Shown here one piece after another: positions 26,423 to 35,176 of a DNA stretch of 64,000 nt. Made by a program: the position numbers and the translations under genes. Position 1 is the first letter of the stretch, and each line of letters begins with the position of its first letter. The notes below the pieces were generated by a model, which was not told the DNA's origin, ran no database searches, and was given only the letters and a program-made list of their open reading frames with translations. The stretch comes from Aquimarina sp. Aq107 (GTDB lineage: Bacteria > Bacteroidota > Bacteroidia > Flavobacteriales > Flavobacteriaceae): contig NZ_OX030782.1 of assembly GCF_943733665.1 (NCBI RefSeq), positions 4,698,501 through 4,762,500 of the forward strand, given 5' to 3'.

Positions 26423-27060
26423 TTTTCTTTTAAACGTTCACGATGTTTTTGTTTCATTTTCTTAATATCCTTGGTATTAAAAACAAAGTTTATACCAAAG
26501 TTAAAAGCAACTCCAGAAAATAGCTTCGTATCATCCCCATTTGTAATATTTAATCCATACATATAAGGAAGACCAAATTCTAACTCTAAGCACTTTGCAA
26601 ATTTATAATTTATTCCGGCACCAGCAGAAAATAATAACAAACCTCCACTATTATCTTCAATTGCCGCGTCTGCAGGATCATTTGCTTCATATCTGATAGC
26701 TCCAATCCCGACTCCAGATTCTAAATAAAAACTAAATTTACCACTATTAATTGCATGTTTCCTAAAAGAAGGTATAAAACCATAAGCCTGCACTTCGGCA
26801 TCTATTCCATTTTCCTGCTCTATATCTTGTGGTAATAATATAAAAGCTGATGTATTAACTGCGAAATGTTCTGAAACATAGAACGATAAACTTGGTTTAG
26901 CTACTATACCGCTATAACCATCACTTAGATCCAAAAGTGGAACCGCAGAAATTCCCATTTTAATATCTCCTGCTTTATACAAAGTTTCTGATTCTTGTGC
27001 ATTGGTAGTAGTTACTAATGACACAATCATTAGTAAGATAAAAAGTCTAATTGTTTTCAT
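26407..27060 (-). CDS. Outer-membrane beta-barrel (porin-like) protein
   Basis: With the ATG at 27060 the protein has 217 residues and begins with a clean signal peptide (MKTIRLFILLMIVSLVTTTNAQ). The open frame extends 25 codons further upstream but would bury this signal. The mature chain alternates hydrophobic and polar residues in short strands (LSFYVSEHFAVNTSAFILLP, GLLLFSAGAGINYKFAKCLE, VAFNFGINFVFN), typical of an 8-10 stranded OmpA/OmpX-like barrel. A short charged tail (KKMKQKHRERLKEKW) follows the last strand. It overlaps the next gene by 16 bases. Confidence 0.8.
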   Translation of the reverse strand: MKTIRLFILLMIVSLVTTTNAQESETLYKAGDIKMGISAVPLLDLSDGYSGIVAKPSLSFYVSEHFAVNTSAFILLPQDIEQENGIDAEVQAYGFIPSFRKHAINSGKFSFYLESGVGIGAIRYEANDPADAAIEDNSGGLLLFSAGAGINYKFAKCLELEFGLPYMYGLNITNGDDTKLFSGVAFNFGINFVFNTKDIKKMKQKHRERLKEKWDKE

Positions 27061-27121
27061 TTTTCTTTTTTCCTTTAAAGATAAAAAATGAAAACAAGCT
27101 TTGTCATAAAAAAAACAAAAA

Positions 27122-27147
27122 ACCCCATACACCAAAGTATATAGGGT
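27122..27147 (-). terminator. Terminator of the four-repeat lipoprotein gene
   Basis: An imperfect stem pairs ACCC (27122-27125) with GGGT (27144-27147) and ATAC (27127-27130) with GTAT (27137-27140), around a 6-base loop. On the minus strand it runs into TTTTTTGTTTTTTTT. It lies 20 bases past the stop at 27167. Confidence 0.6.
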
Positions 27148-27166
27148 CTTAATCTATTTTATGTTT

Positions 27167-29101
27167 TTATTGAAGGTCAAAAACCAATGTTCCTGAACCT
27201 GTATTATTACTATACCCTGCAACTTCAACATAATAATTACCAGGAGATAATGTTCCAGTAATCTGGTAATAATCACTTCCACCTATGTAATTACCACTAG
27301 CGTCATATAAATAAATATAATCATCATAATTTTCGTTGATAATTTCAAAAGCATAAAAAGCCTCAGAATCAACACTAAATTCATACCTAATTTTTCTATC
27401 AATTTCGCCTGTTGTATTAAAATCGAATGATTGATTAAAAGGTACTGTAAGTGCGCCAAGATCAATATCAGATTCGTTCGGAGAGCTAAGTGTTATGTTT
27501 AAAGTTCCAGATATATCATTATAGTCTTGATTGACAATTTCTAAATAATAACTTCCGGCATTTAAATTCTCTCCATAAATATCTCTATATCCGTAGTTTA
27601 TATAATTACCATTACTATCATATAAATTTAAATATATTCCTGTTTGAGTTGTAAACGAATATCCTGTAGCGCTATTAATCTCAAATAAATACCGAATCTT
27701 CCCATCAGGTTCTGTTATAGACACATTAAATTCTACTGAATCTGTATAAGGTATTGATAATGTTCCTAAATCAACATCTGTGGTAGTAGGATCTTTTAAA
27801 ACCATTGTAAAGGAGCCAGAATTAATATCATTATAATACTGATACACTTCTAAATAATAGGTTCCAGGTTGAATCGTCTCAGCAAACGCTCTCCTATAAC
27901 CAGATGTAATAAAGTTTCCGTTTACTTCCCTAAGCTCGAAATTAATATTATTCTGAGAAAAAACCGAAAAACCTGTTTCCTCACTAATCTGAAAAGTATA
28001 ACCTATTTTATTATCTGGTTCGTTATTTGGTAAAGAAAAGTTTAACGCCTCCTCATACGGGACTCCTAAGGTTCCCAAATCCACATCTGATTCTTTTGGA
28101 TCTTTTAAAACAAAAGAAAGCGTACCAGATGAGTTCGAATTATTATAATAATTTTCTATTTCTAAATAATACGTTCCTGCGGTCAACGATTCTCCATACA
28201 ATCTTTCATAACTTCCATTTATATAATTACCTTGATTGTCGGATAACCTTAACTGTAAATATTCACTAGACTCAATTACATATCCAGTATTTTCATCTAT
28301 CTGAAAAGTGTAACCGACTCTACGGTCTACTTCTTCTTGATTAATTACATACTCCATAGAACTATCATATGGTAATGAAAATGTTCCTAAATCAACATCT
28401 GTAGCTCTAAAGTCAAAAGATTTACTAATTTCCGTTATACCACCATCTCTATCATTTGCAACAACTTTAATAATAATTTCGTCATCCACATATTGAGAAT
28501 AATCAGTGTTATAATATATATTACCCAAACCGTCATAATCATCTGATCCAATAATGTAATTTTCTCTTAAAACAACATCATTAAGATACACGTCATAAGA
28601 TAAGATATCATCATCCTCATCTATCGCTGGATACCAAGAAACCTCTAACCAGTTATAGTACGAGAAATCAAAATTAATATTTGCAAACTCGAACGTACTT
28701 GGATCTCTATTAACAAAGACATTTCGTTTTACAATCGATTCATCAGAAACACCACCATTAGTATCATATGCCTTAATACTAATTGTTAACTCTAGATTTA
28801 ATCCTTTTTGTAGATTATTAGACCTATTTGTCAACAAACTGGCCACATTAAATTCTGTAGATAATTCCGATGTTTTATCAGCAACTACCCTATCATTAAT
28901 TACTACATCATATGATAGTTCATCGTTATTAGCATCTTCCGCTTCTGCCCAACTTATTCTTACAAGGGTACCTTCAATTACTTCTGCTTCTATATTCGAC
29001 ACTTCCATTGGAGGAAGGTTTCCAATTGCATCATCATCACTCCCACATGACGATATAATAATAAGTAAGCATACATAAAAAAGATTGATAATTTTTTTCA
29101 T
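27167..29101 (-). CDS. Lipoprotein with fibronectin-like domains and four tandem PPC-like repeats
   Basis: The 644-residue protein has a lipoprotein signal with lipobox Cys19 (CLLIISSC). Two fibronectin-III-like segments lie at about 35-130 and 135-230, with the paired motif DxLSYDVxxNDxV in each. Four tandem copies of a ~102-residue unit follow to the C terminus. Each copy starts D(V/I)DLGxLxxPY, contains (I/T)GYxF, a LxDSNGNYI-like turn and LxAGxYYLE, and ends in a SGTLxxxLxxP strand. The unit resembles bacterial pre-peptidase C-terminal (PPC) beta-sandwich domains. The mature protein is very acidic and Tyr/Asn rich, fitting a calcium-dependent surface adhesin or binding protein; the function is inferred only. 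Confidence 0.78.
   Translation of the reverse strand: MKKIINLFYVCLLIIISSCGSDDDAIGNLPPMEVSNIEAEVIEGTLVRISWAEAEDANNDELSYDVVINDRVVADKTSELSTEFNVASLLTNRSNNLQKGLNLELTISIKAYDTNGGVSDESIVKRNVFVNRDPSTFEFANINFDFSYYNWLEVSWYPAIDEDDDILSYDVYLNDVVLRENYIIGSDDYDGLGNIYYNTDYSQYVDDEIIIKVVANDRDGGITEISKSFDFRATDVDLGTFSLPYDSSMEYVINQEEVDRRVGYTFQIDENTGYVIESSEYLQLRLSDNQGNYINGSYERLYGESLTAGTYYLEIENYYNNSNSSGTLSFVLKDPKESDVDLGTLGVPYEEALNFSLPNNEPDNKIGYTFQISEETGFSVFSQNNINFELREVNGNFITSGYRRAFAETIQPGTYYLEVYQYYNDINSGSFTMVLKDPTTTDVDLGTLSIPYTDSVEFNVSITEPDGKIRYLFEINSATGYSFTTQTGIYLNLYDSNGNYINYGYRDIYGENLNAGSYYLEIVNQDYNDISGTLNITLSSPNESDIDLGALTVPFNQSFDFNTTGEIDRKIRYEFSVDSEAFYAFEIINENYDDYIYLYDASGNYIGGSDYYQITGTLSPGNYYVEVAGYSNNTGSGTLVFDLQ
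27170..28402 (-). repeat. Four tandem ~309-bp coding repeats
   Basis: The repeats encode residues about 234-644 of the lipoprotein in units of roughly 100-104 residues. Copies are clearly related but diverged; the fourth differs most, with FNQSFDFNTTGEIDRKIRYE in place of the PYxDSVEF form. The protein pattern is far better conserved than the DNA, so the duplication is old. Confidence 0.75.
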
Positions 29102-29216
29102 AAAAAGTGGTTTTAAAAATTAATGTTTAGTACTTGATAGTAAGTGCCTAAAACGGGGAAAATGTTACCCCTAAAAATCACTTTTTATTGATCTTTCAAC
29201 GAAATCTGAAAATAAA

Positions 29217-29247
29217 AAAAACTCGACATAATTAATGTCGAGTTTTT
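29217..29247 (-). terminator. Terminator of the atp operon
   Basis: A 13-bp stem pairs 29217-29229 (AAAAACTCGACAT on the plus strand is its core) with 29235-29247 around the loop AATTA. The minus strand continues in a T-rich run. It lies 53 bases past the stop of atpG, the last gene of the cluster. Confidence 0.8.
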
Positions 29248-29299
29248 AACAAATATTCTCTTTTTTAAGACTATTTATCGAAATCCGATAAACATCTAA

Positions 29300-30166
29300 T
29301 TATGAGTTCAACGCTTCTGCACCACCAACGATCTCTAAGATCTCATTAGTAATAGAAGCCTGTCTAGCTTTATTATATTGTAATTTTAAAGAATCTCTTA
29401 ATTCAGTAGCATTATCTGTAGCTTTATGCATCGCTGTCATACGCGCTCCATGTTCAGAAGCAAAAGAATCACGAATTGCCTTATAAAGCTGTGTTTTTAA
29501 AGATTTTGGAATTAATTCTTCAACTATTTCCTCTTTAGATGGCTCAAAGATATAATCTAAGTTAGCACTTTTTTCACCTTCAGTTTCTACTGGTTTAATT
29601 GGCAAAAACTGCTCTGTTGTAACTATTTGCGTAGCTGCATTCTTAAACTTGTTATATATCACAACAATTTTATCATAAGAACCATTCGTAAACATTTCCA
29701 TCAACTCTTCTGCAATAGCAGCAACATTAGCAAACGTAAGATCATCAAACAATTCACTTTTATTAGCCACAACTGTATGTGTTTTGGAAACTATATCATT
29801 TACTTTTTTACCAATAGTAACAAAGTCTACTTGTTTACCAGCATACACATTATCATATAACTCTCTAGAAGCTTTAACAATGTTAGAATTAAAAGCACCT
29901 GCCAAACCACGATTAGAAGCAATTGCAACTACTAAAACTTTGTTTACCTCACGTTGCTCAGAGAATGAACTTGCACTATCTCCTTCAAGAGAAGCACTCA
30001 AACTCTGTAATAATTCAGTAAGCTTGTCTGCATAAGGACGCATAGCAGTAATTGCCATCTGTGCTTTGTTCAACTTTGCTGCCGATACCATTTTCATGGC
30101 ACTGGTAATTTGCATCGTTGATGATACAGAGGTAATTCTACTACGTAATTCTTTTAAATTTGCCAT
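29300..30166 (-). CDS. atpG: ATP synthase F1 subunit gamma
   Basis: The 288-residue central-stalk subunit rotates inside the alpha/beta hexamer. The N-terminal coiled-coil helix (MANLKELRSRITSVSSTMQITSAMKMVSAAKL) and the C-terminal helix (DNATELRDSLKLQYNKARQA, then SITNEILEIVGGAEAL) form the antiparallel coil of the shaft. It is the last gene of the cluster, separated from atpA by a 124-base spacer holding inverted heptamer repeats, and followed by a strong terminator. Confidence 0.96.
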   Translation of the reverse strand: MANLKELRSRITSVSSTMQITSAMKMVSAAKLNKAQMAITAMRPYADKLTELLQSLSASLEGDSASSFSEQREVNKVLVVAIASNRGLAGAFNSNIVKASRELYDNVYAGKQVDFVTIGKKVNDIVSKTHTVVANKSELFDDLTFANVAAIAEELMEMFTNGSYDKIVVIYNKFKNAATQIVTTEQFLPIKPVETEGEKSANLDYIFEPSKEEIVEELIPKSLKTQLYKAIRDSFASEHGARMTAMHKATDNATELRDSLKLQYNKARQASITNEILEIVGGAEALNS

Positions 30167-30173
30167 CTTTCTT

Positions 30174-30288
30174 AGTATTGAGTATTGATTAGCTAATAAC
30201 TAAGTACCTCTAAACAATACCTTTCTAATATTATAACTTTATATAAAATACAGAGTACTAAAAATCTTAATACTCTGTACTCAATACT
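30174..30288. repeat. Inverted heptamer-type repeats in the atpA-atpG spacer
   Basis: The spacer contains AGTATTGAGTA (30174-30184) and its perfect inverse TACTCAATACT (30278-30288), plus TACAGAGTA (30249-30257) and its inverse TACTCTGTA (30271-30279). Read on the minus strand, the right part runs as near-tandem 7-base units AGTATTG, AGTACAG, AGTATTA. The left part has two AGTATTG units in tandem. It may act as an RNA structure between the two cistrons or be a dispersed intergenic repeat. Confidence 0.6.
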
Positions 30289-30290
30289 AT

Positions 30291-31868
30291 TTACTTATAT
30301 TTTGCTGAAATCTCTTTACAAGCTGAAAGTAATACATCCGTTACTTCGTCTGTCAACTTTCCAGCTTTTAAAGTGTCTAAAGTATCTCTATGTTTAGCAT
30401 TAAGATATTCTATATAGTCACTTTCGAATTCTTTTATTTTATTAACAGGAACATCTCTTAATAAGTTTTTAGATCCCGCATAGATAATTGCAATCTGATC
30501 TTCTACTGTATAAGGGTCATTCTGAGCCTGCTTTAAGATCTCTACGTTACGCTTCCCTTTTTCAATTACGTTTAAGGTAGCTGCATCAAGATCAGAACCA
30601 AACTTAGCAAATGCTTCTAGTTCACGGAACTGTGCTTGATCAAGTTTTAAGGTACCTGCTACTTTCTTCATTGATTTAATCTGAGCAGATCCACCTACAC
30701 GAGATACAGAGATACCCACGTTAATTGCTGGACGAACACCAGAGTTAAACAAATCAGAAGTTAAGAATATCTGACCATCTGTAATAGAAATTACATTTGT
30801 TGGGATATATGCAGAAACGTCACCTGCTTGTGTTTCAATAATTGGCAATGCAGTAAGTGATCCACCACCTTTTACCTTATCTTTTAATGAATCAGGTAAA
30901 TCATTCATATCTTTTGCAATACTATCATCCGCAATTACTTTTGCAGCACGCTCTAATAATCTAGAGTGAAGATAGAATACATCTCCAGGATATGCCTCAC
31001 GTCCTGGTGGACGACGTAATAATAATGATACCTCACGATATGCAACCGCTTGCTTAGATAAATCATCATAGATAATCAAAGCAGGACGACCTGTATCACG
31101 GAAATACTCACCAATTGCAGCACCTGCAAACGGAGCATATACCTGCATTGGAGCAGGATCAGAAGCATTCGCAGCTACAATTGTAGTATACGCCATTGCT
31201 CCTTTATCTTCTAATACTTTAGCAATACCTGCTACTGTAGATGCTTTCTGTCCGATAGCAACATAAATACAGTAAACTGGCTCACCAGCATCATAAAATT
31301 CTTTTTGATTAAGGATTGTATCGATACAAACTGTTGTCTTACCAGTTTGACGGTCACCAATCACCAATTCACGTTGTCCTCTACCTACTGGTACCATTGC
31401 ATCAATAGACTTAATACCTGTCTGTAATGGTTCTGTTACCGGCTGACGGAAAACTACACCAGGAGCTTTACGCTCTAATGGCATTTCGAAAGTTTCACCT
31501 TCAATCGCTCCTTTTCCATCAATAGGATTTCCTAAAGTGTCCACTACACGACCTACAATTCCTTCTCCAACATTAATAGAAGCAATTCTTTGTGTACGTT
31601 TAACCGTTACACCTTCTTTTACCTCTGTCGAAGAACCTAAAAGTACTACACCAACATTATCTTCCTCAAGATTCAGTACGATTCCTTCTAGTCCAGATTC
31701 GAATTCTACTAATTCTCCATATTGAGCGTTAGACAATCCGTATACTCTGGCGATACCATCACCAACCTGTAATACTGTACCTACTTCTTCTAGTGAAGCT
31801 GTAGCTTCAAATCCAGATAATTGTTGTTTTAATATTGCTGATACTTCAGCAGGATTCACCTCTGCCAT
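30291..31868 (-). CDS. atpA: ATP synthase F1 subunit alpha
   Basis: The 525-residue protein is the non-catalytic nucleotide-binding subunit of F1. Visible are the N-terminal beta-barrel ([20 protein letters not shown]), Walker [11 protein letters not shown], Walker [12 protein letters not shown], the [20 protein letters not shown] tract, and the arginine-finger segment [11 protein letters not shown]. Length is normal for Bacteroidetes. It is followed by a 124-base spacer before atpG. The beta and epsilon genes are not adjacent; in this phylum they commonly sit in a separate atpDC pair. Confidence 0.97.
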   Translation of the reverse strand: MAEVNPAEVSAILKQQLSGFEATASLEEVGTVLQVGDGIARVYGLSNAQYGELVEFESGLEGIVLNLEEDNVGVVLLGSSTEVKEGVTVKRTQRIASINVGEGIVGRVVDTLGNPIDGKGAIEGETFEMPLERKAPGVVFRQPVTEPLQTGIKSIDAMVPVGRGQRELVIGDRQTGKTTVCIDTILNQKEFYDAGEPVYCIYVAIGQKASTVAGIAKVLEDKGAMAYTTIVAANASDPAPMQVYAPFAGAAIGEYFRDTGRPALIIYDDLSKQAVAYREVSLLLRRPPGREAYPGDVFYLHSRLLERAAKVIADDSIAKDMNDLPDSLKDKVKGGGSLTALPIIETQAGDVSAYIPTNVISITDGQIFLTSDLFNSGVRPAINVGISVSRVGGSAQIKSMKKVAGTLKLDQAQFRELEAFAKFGSDLDAATLNVIEKGKRNVEILKQAQNDPYTVEDQIAIIYAGSKNLLRDVPVNKIKEFESDYIEYLNAKHRDTLDTLKAGKLTDEVTDVLLSACKEISAKYK

Positions 31869-31942
31869 TTTATAATAGTTTGTAAAAATGAGTAAACCTA
31901 CTCATTCTCTTATTATTAAATTTATATAATTGAAGTAATTTA

Positions 31943-32470
31943 TTAATTACTTAATTCTCTTTTTAAACTTGTTAGCTTATTAGCTATACTTGCATTATAC
32001 TGCAAATCTCCTACTCTTAGAATAAAACCACCGATGATACTCTCATCAATAACATTTTCTATTGTCGCTTCGTTCCCAGTCAATTCTTTTACTTTAGCCA
32101 AAACTTTTGAACTTAACGCTTTATCTAAAGGAACTGCAGTGGTTACCTTAGCAACTTGAGTATTATTTAATTGATCAAATAAAACGATATATTGCTTTGC
32201 CACATTATCTAGCAAGCTTACTCTTTTATTTTCTATTAATGTGTCAAAAAGTTTTTGTGTTAGATCTCCTGAACTTTTAAAAATCTCACGCAAAGAAGCT
32301 AGCTTTACTTCGCTTTTGATCAAAGGACTGTTTAATACCATTTTAAGATCAGAACTACTATCAATGGTAGCAATAATATTTTGCATATCCTTCTGAACAT
32401 CCTCAGTGACATTTTTATCTTGAGCCAAACTTAAAACTGCCTTAGCGTAACGTATTGCTGCTCTACTCAT
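31943..32470 (-). CDS. atpH: ATP synthase F1 subunit delta
   Basis: The 175-residue protein has the OSCP/delta pattern: N-terminal helical bundle (RAAIRYAKAVLSLAQDKN, then LKMVLNSPLIKSEVKLASL) and the C-terminal segment TVPLDKALSSKVLAKVKEL followed by ESIIGGFILRVGDLQYNASI. It links the peripheral stalk (b subunits) to the top of F1. It begins 7 bases after atpF and lies 74 bases before atpA. Confidence 0.95.
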   Translation of the reverse strand: MSRAAIRYAKAVLSLAQDKNVTEDVQKDMQNIIATIDSSSDLKMVLNSPLIKSEVKLASLREIFKSSGDLTQKLFDTLIENKRVSLLDNVAKQYIVLFDQLNNTQVAKVTTAVPLDKALSSKVLAKVKELTGNEATIENVIDESIIGGFILRVGDLQYNASIANKLTSLKRELSN

Positions 32471-32477
32471 CTTATGA

Positions 32478-32978
32478 TTAGTTTAAAGTAACATCTCCTA
32501 ACATAGACTCTACTAATTCTAGTTGTTTGTCTTTGTCAGCTAATTCTTTTCTAACTACTTTTTCTGCAATTTCTACAGATAGTCCCGCAACTTGACTTTT
32601 AAGGTCAGCTATCGCAGCTTTCTTTTCACTTTCTATTGTAGCTTGTGCTTGTGCAACGATCTTATCAGCTTCCGTCTGCGCTTCAGATTTTGCGTCTGCA
32701 ATCATGCTCTCTTTCAATTGTCTAGCCTCTTTAAGCATTCCATCTCTCTCTGCACGTGCTTCATTAAGGATACGCTCATTATCAGCCTGAAGGTTTTGCA
32801 TTTCTTTTTTAGCCGCCTCAGCAGACTCTAATGCATTCTTAATTCCTTCTTCTCTATTATTAACTGCTTCAAGGATTGGTTTCCAAGCAAATTTTCTTAA
32901 TAATAATAGTAACCCTACAAACAATAGTATCTGCCAAAAAAACAGACCAAATGAAAAATCATTTATTAACTTATCCAT
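32478..32978 (-). CDS. atpF: ATP synthase Fo subunit b
   Basis: The 166-residue protein has one N-terminal transmembrane helix (FSFGLFFWQILLFVGLLLLL). A long charged coiled-coil stator arm follows (EAVNNREEGIKNALESAEAA, KKEMQNLQADNERILNEARA) and a C-terminal delta-binding segment. It dimerises as the peripheral stalk. The hairpin at 33019-33055 separates it from atpE. Confidence 0.95.
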   Translation of the reverse strand: MDKLINDFSFGLFFWQILLFVGLLLLLRKFAWKPILEAVNNREEGIKNALESAEAAKKEMQNLQADNERILNEARAERDGMLKEARQLKESMIADAKSEAQTEADKIVAQAQATIESEKKAAIADLKSQVAGLSVEIAEKVVRKELADKDKQLELVESMLGDVTLN

Positions 32979-33018
32979 AATTAAATATGTTGTTTTCTTT
33001 AATGTTTAATTTCAAAGT

Positions 33019-33055
33019 AAACAATAGCTGTAACCAACCGTTACAGCTATTGTTT
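33019..33055 (-). other. Perfect 16-bp hairpin between atpE and atpF
   Basis: AAACAATAGCTGTAAC (33019-33034) pairs perfectly with GTTACAGCTATTGTTT (33040-33055) around a five-base loop. It starts 5 bases after the atpE stop codon and ends 41 bases before the atpF start. Only a three-T stretch follows on the minus strand, so it is a weak terminator at most. It is more likely an mRNA stabiliser or partial attenuator that raises atpE expression over the downstream genes, matching the need for many c subunits per complex. That role is an inference. Confidence 0.7.
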
Positions 33056-33060
33056 GTAAA

Positions 33061-33252
33061 TTAAGCTGCAAATAATGCAGCAAATCCAATACCTTCAATA
33101 AGTGCAGCTGCAATAAGCATAGCTGTTTGGATTTTTCCTGAAGCTTCTGGTTGACGAGCAATAGCTTCCATTGCCTGACCACCGATTCTACCAATACCTA
33201 AACCAGCACCGATAACAATCAAACCAGCTCCTACATAATTTAAACCTTCCAT
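33061..33252 (-). CDS. atpE: ATP synthase Fo subunit c
   Basis: The 63-residue proteolipid is two transmembrane hairpin helices joined by the polar loop ARQPEASGKI. The ion-carrying carboxylate is Glu53 in AALIEGIGFAALF. The glycine-rich first helix reads GAGLIVIGAGLGIGRIGGQ. The ES(T) Na+-ligand signature is absent after Glu53 (EGIG), so protons are the likely coupling ion. It is bounded downstream by a perfect hairpin that may protect its mRNA. Confidence 0.96.
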   Translation of the reverse strand: MEGLNYVGAGLIVIGAGLGIGRIGGQAMEAIARQPEASGKIQTAMLIAAALIEGIGFAALFAA

Positions 33253-33285
33253 AATAAAGAATTAAAAAAATTAAACAATTAACGT

Positions 33286-34362
33286 TTAGTGATGTGCCTC
33301 TTCATTGGCTGAACCAAAATAAAGTGCAGACAACATCGTAAAAATATATGCTTGTAATGCTGCTACCAATAACTCTAATATTGATAACGCAAATGATAAA
33401 CCAAATGATAATGGACTCCCAATCCAACTCTTAAATAAAAACATCATCCCAATAATACTCATAATCACTACGTGACCTGCAGTCATATTCGCATACAAAC
33501 GAATCATTAATGAAAAAGGTTTGATAAAGACACCTAACAATTCTATTGGTGCTAAAACTATTTTCATAAATGTTGGAACACCTGGCATCCAAAAAATGTG
33601 TCCCCAATAATTTTTATTTGCAGTAAGATTCGTAATTAAGAATGTTAATAACGCTAAACCAAAAGTAACTGCAATATTTCCTGTTACATTAACAGCTAGT
33701 GGAGTCATTCCTAATAAATTTAACAACCAGATAAAGAAAAAGGTTGTCAATAAAAAGCTCATATACTTTTTATAATGCTTCTCACCTATATTTGGTATTG
33801 CAATCTCATCTCTTACAAAAACAACTAAAGGCTCTAAGAAACGTCCAACCCCTGTTGGAATACCGTTATTTTTCTTATATGATTTTGCCAACCCTCTAAA
33901 CATAAAGAACATTAGCAAACCAATTAAAAGCATACTAACTACATTTTTTGTAATTGAAAAATCTAATGGTTTTGCATTCGTTGCATGATGATCCTCATCA
34001 TAATTGATGGTACCTTCTGCATCTGTTTTATATATTTTAGAGTGGTATAACTTGTAATAATTACCATCTACCTCAGCAAGAGTTTCTCCATGATGAAATT
34101 TCGAAGAAGAAAAAACCTTTAGTCCTCCATCCCAAAGGATAACAGGCAATGGAAAACCATAATGTTTACCAGTTTCTTTATCAGAAAACAATGTAAAATC
34201 ATGTGAGTCTAGAAGGTGATGATCAATAAATTCTTTAATTTCAGTCTTCAACCCACCTTTACCTTCTTTTTCTACTTTCTCAGTATCTTTTGCTGCCAGA
34301 TTCAAAGAAGTGAGAATCAAAGCTAAAGTCATAAAAATTCTAACTACACTAATTTTTTGCAT
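33286..34362 (-). CDS. atpB: ATP synthase Fo subunit a
   Basis: The 358-residue protein has a signal-like N terminus and a long hydrophilic N-terminal extension (about 1-130, containing KEFIDHHLLDSHDFTLFSDK), usual in Bacteroidetes. The membrane domain follows. The stator arginine essential for proton transfer is in PFSLMIRLYANMTAGHVVIM, and FGLSFALSILELLVAALQAY is the last conserved helix. It is the first gene of the Fo/F1 run, downstream of a good promoter at 34396-34425. Confidence 0.95.
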   Translation of the reverse strand: MQKISVVRIFMTLALILTSLNLAAKDTEKVEKEGKGGLKTEIKEFIDHHLLDSHDFTLFSDKETGKHYGFPLPVILWDGGLKVFSSSKFHHGETLAEVDGNYYKLYHSKIYKTDAEGTINYDEDHHATNAKPLDFSITKNVVSMLLIGLLMFFMFRGLAKSYKKNNGIPTGVGRFLEPLVVFVRDEIAIPNIGEKHYKKYMSFLLTTFFFIWLLNLLGMTPLAVNVTGNIAVTFGLALLTFLITNLTANKNYWGHIFWMPGVPTFMKIVLAPIELLGVFIKPFSLMIRLYANMTAGHVVIMSIIGMMFLFKSWIGSPLSFGLSFALSILELLVAALQAYIFTMLSALYFGSANEEAHH

Positions 34363-34395
34363 TCTAGGTCAGATTTCGGTTCCTAAATTTCGGTG

Positions 34396-34425
34396 CAAAT
34401 GTACATAATTAAGTTAGATTCTTAA
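34396..34425 (-). promoter_or_regulatory. Promoter of the atpBEFHAG operon
   Basis: On the minus strand TTA (34423-34425) is followed after exactly 19 bases by TACATTTG (34396-34403), a perfect TAnnTTTG -7 box. The predicted leader before the atpB ATG at 34362 is about 25-30 bases. This suggests the Fo/F1 genes can be transcribed separately from the upstream porW-bactofilin-atpZ genes. Confidence 0.6.
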
Positions 34426-34484
34426 ACTATTTTACACAAATAAGTTTGAGAATATTTCAAAATAATTAAATAGTTGATTTTCAG

Positions 34485-34862
34485 TTATTTATTAGAATTG
34501 AGAATTTTAGAAACATAGTACACTTCCAAAATTAAACTAATCACATATGGTGTAAAAAAGTCAAGAAAAACACTTTTATCCATCACTATACCATTGAGCT
34601 TAGTAATGGCAACAAAAACTGCTAATTTAATAAAGCTTCCTGCTAAAAAAATAAAACCAATCTGATCTTTAAACTTTTTTCGAAGAATCAAAATTGCGGT
34701 AATCAAAATGATTGTATATACCGCATTAAAAATATATGAAAGATTAATAATTGTGGGATCATTATTGATTGAAAAAAAATTTACAACCCCAATATGCACT
34801 CCGTACACAACTAATAAGACTAAAAGAAAAATGCTTAAAAAGCTAAGTAAATTTTTAATCAT
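34485..34862 (-). CDS. DUF6168 family small membrane protein
   Basis: The 125-residue protein has four hydrophobic helices (MIKNLLSFLSIFLLVLLVVY, ..., FFTPYVISLILEVYYVSKIL). It fits the DUF6168 family found in Flavobacteriia between the AtpZ/AtpI-like gene and atpB. Its position resembles that of AtpI, which helps assemble the c ring, but no function is established. It is 122 bases upstream of atpB. Confidence 0.75.
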   Translation of the reverse strand: MIKNLLSFLSIFLLVLLVVYGVHIGVVNFFSINNDPTIINLSYIFNAVYTIILITAILILRKKFKDQIGFIFLAGSFIKLAVFVAITKLNGIVMDKSVFLDFFTPYVISLILEVYYVSKILNSNK

Positions 34863-34948
34863 TTATTTAGTTTACTAAATTTTAATTGCTTTTTTGTTTT
34901 TAAAAACACGTTAGGAAAGATTTTCTAAAATAATTATTATCAAACAAC

Positions 34949-35176
34949 TTATTTCTTAGGCTTATTAATCCTATCTAATTGCTTTATAACTAAATATAAT
35001 GATGATGCTACCCCAAAAAGAACCAACCCCATTGTGAACCAATTTTTCTCAAATTGATAATAGGTATCTAATTTCTTGCCTGCATAGGCACAGACAAAAA
35101 TAATTGCCCCCATTTCAAAAGCAATACCGGTTAGAGCTAAATATTTTCTAAGCTGATTTCCCTTGTTTTTGTCCAT
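34949..35176 (-). CDS. AtpZ/AtpI-like protein
   Basis: The 75-residue protein has two transmembrane helices (KYLALTGIAFEMGAIIFVCA and WFTMGLVLFGVASSLYLVIK) and a basic end, as in the AtpZ/AtpI family. These proteins pair with ATP synthase as c-ring assembly factors or Mg2+ carriers. The ATG at 35176 is chosen over an in-frame TTG at 35191 because GGAGG, a strong ribosome-binding site, lies 8 bases before it; that site would be coding under the longer start. It overlaps the 3' end of the bactofilin gene by 29 bases. Confidence 0.82.
   Translation of the reverse strand: MDKNKGNQLRKYLALTGIAFEMGAIIFVCAYAGKKLDTYYQFEKNWFTMGLVLFGVASSLYLVIKQLDRINKPKK

Noticed and set aside
26970-28420. CRISPR-like or DNA satellite interpretation of the repeats in the lipoprotein gene
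   Set aside because: The repeats are about 309 bases, in frame, diverged at DNA level and explained by tandem protein domains.
29300-34362. Loss of atpD and atpC as a defect
   Set aside because: Bacteroidetes commonly carry the beta and epsilon genes in a separate locus, so their absence here is normal.
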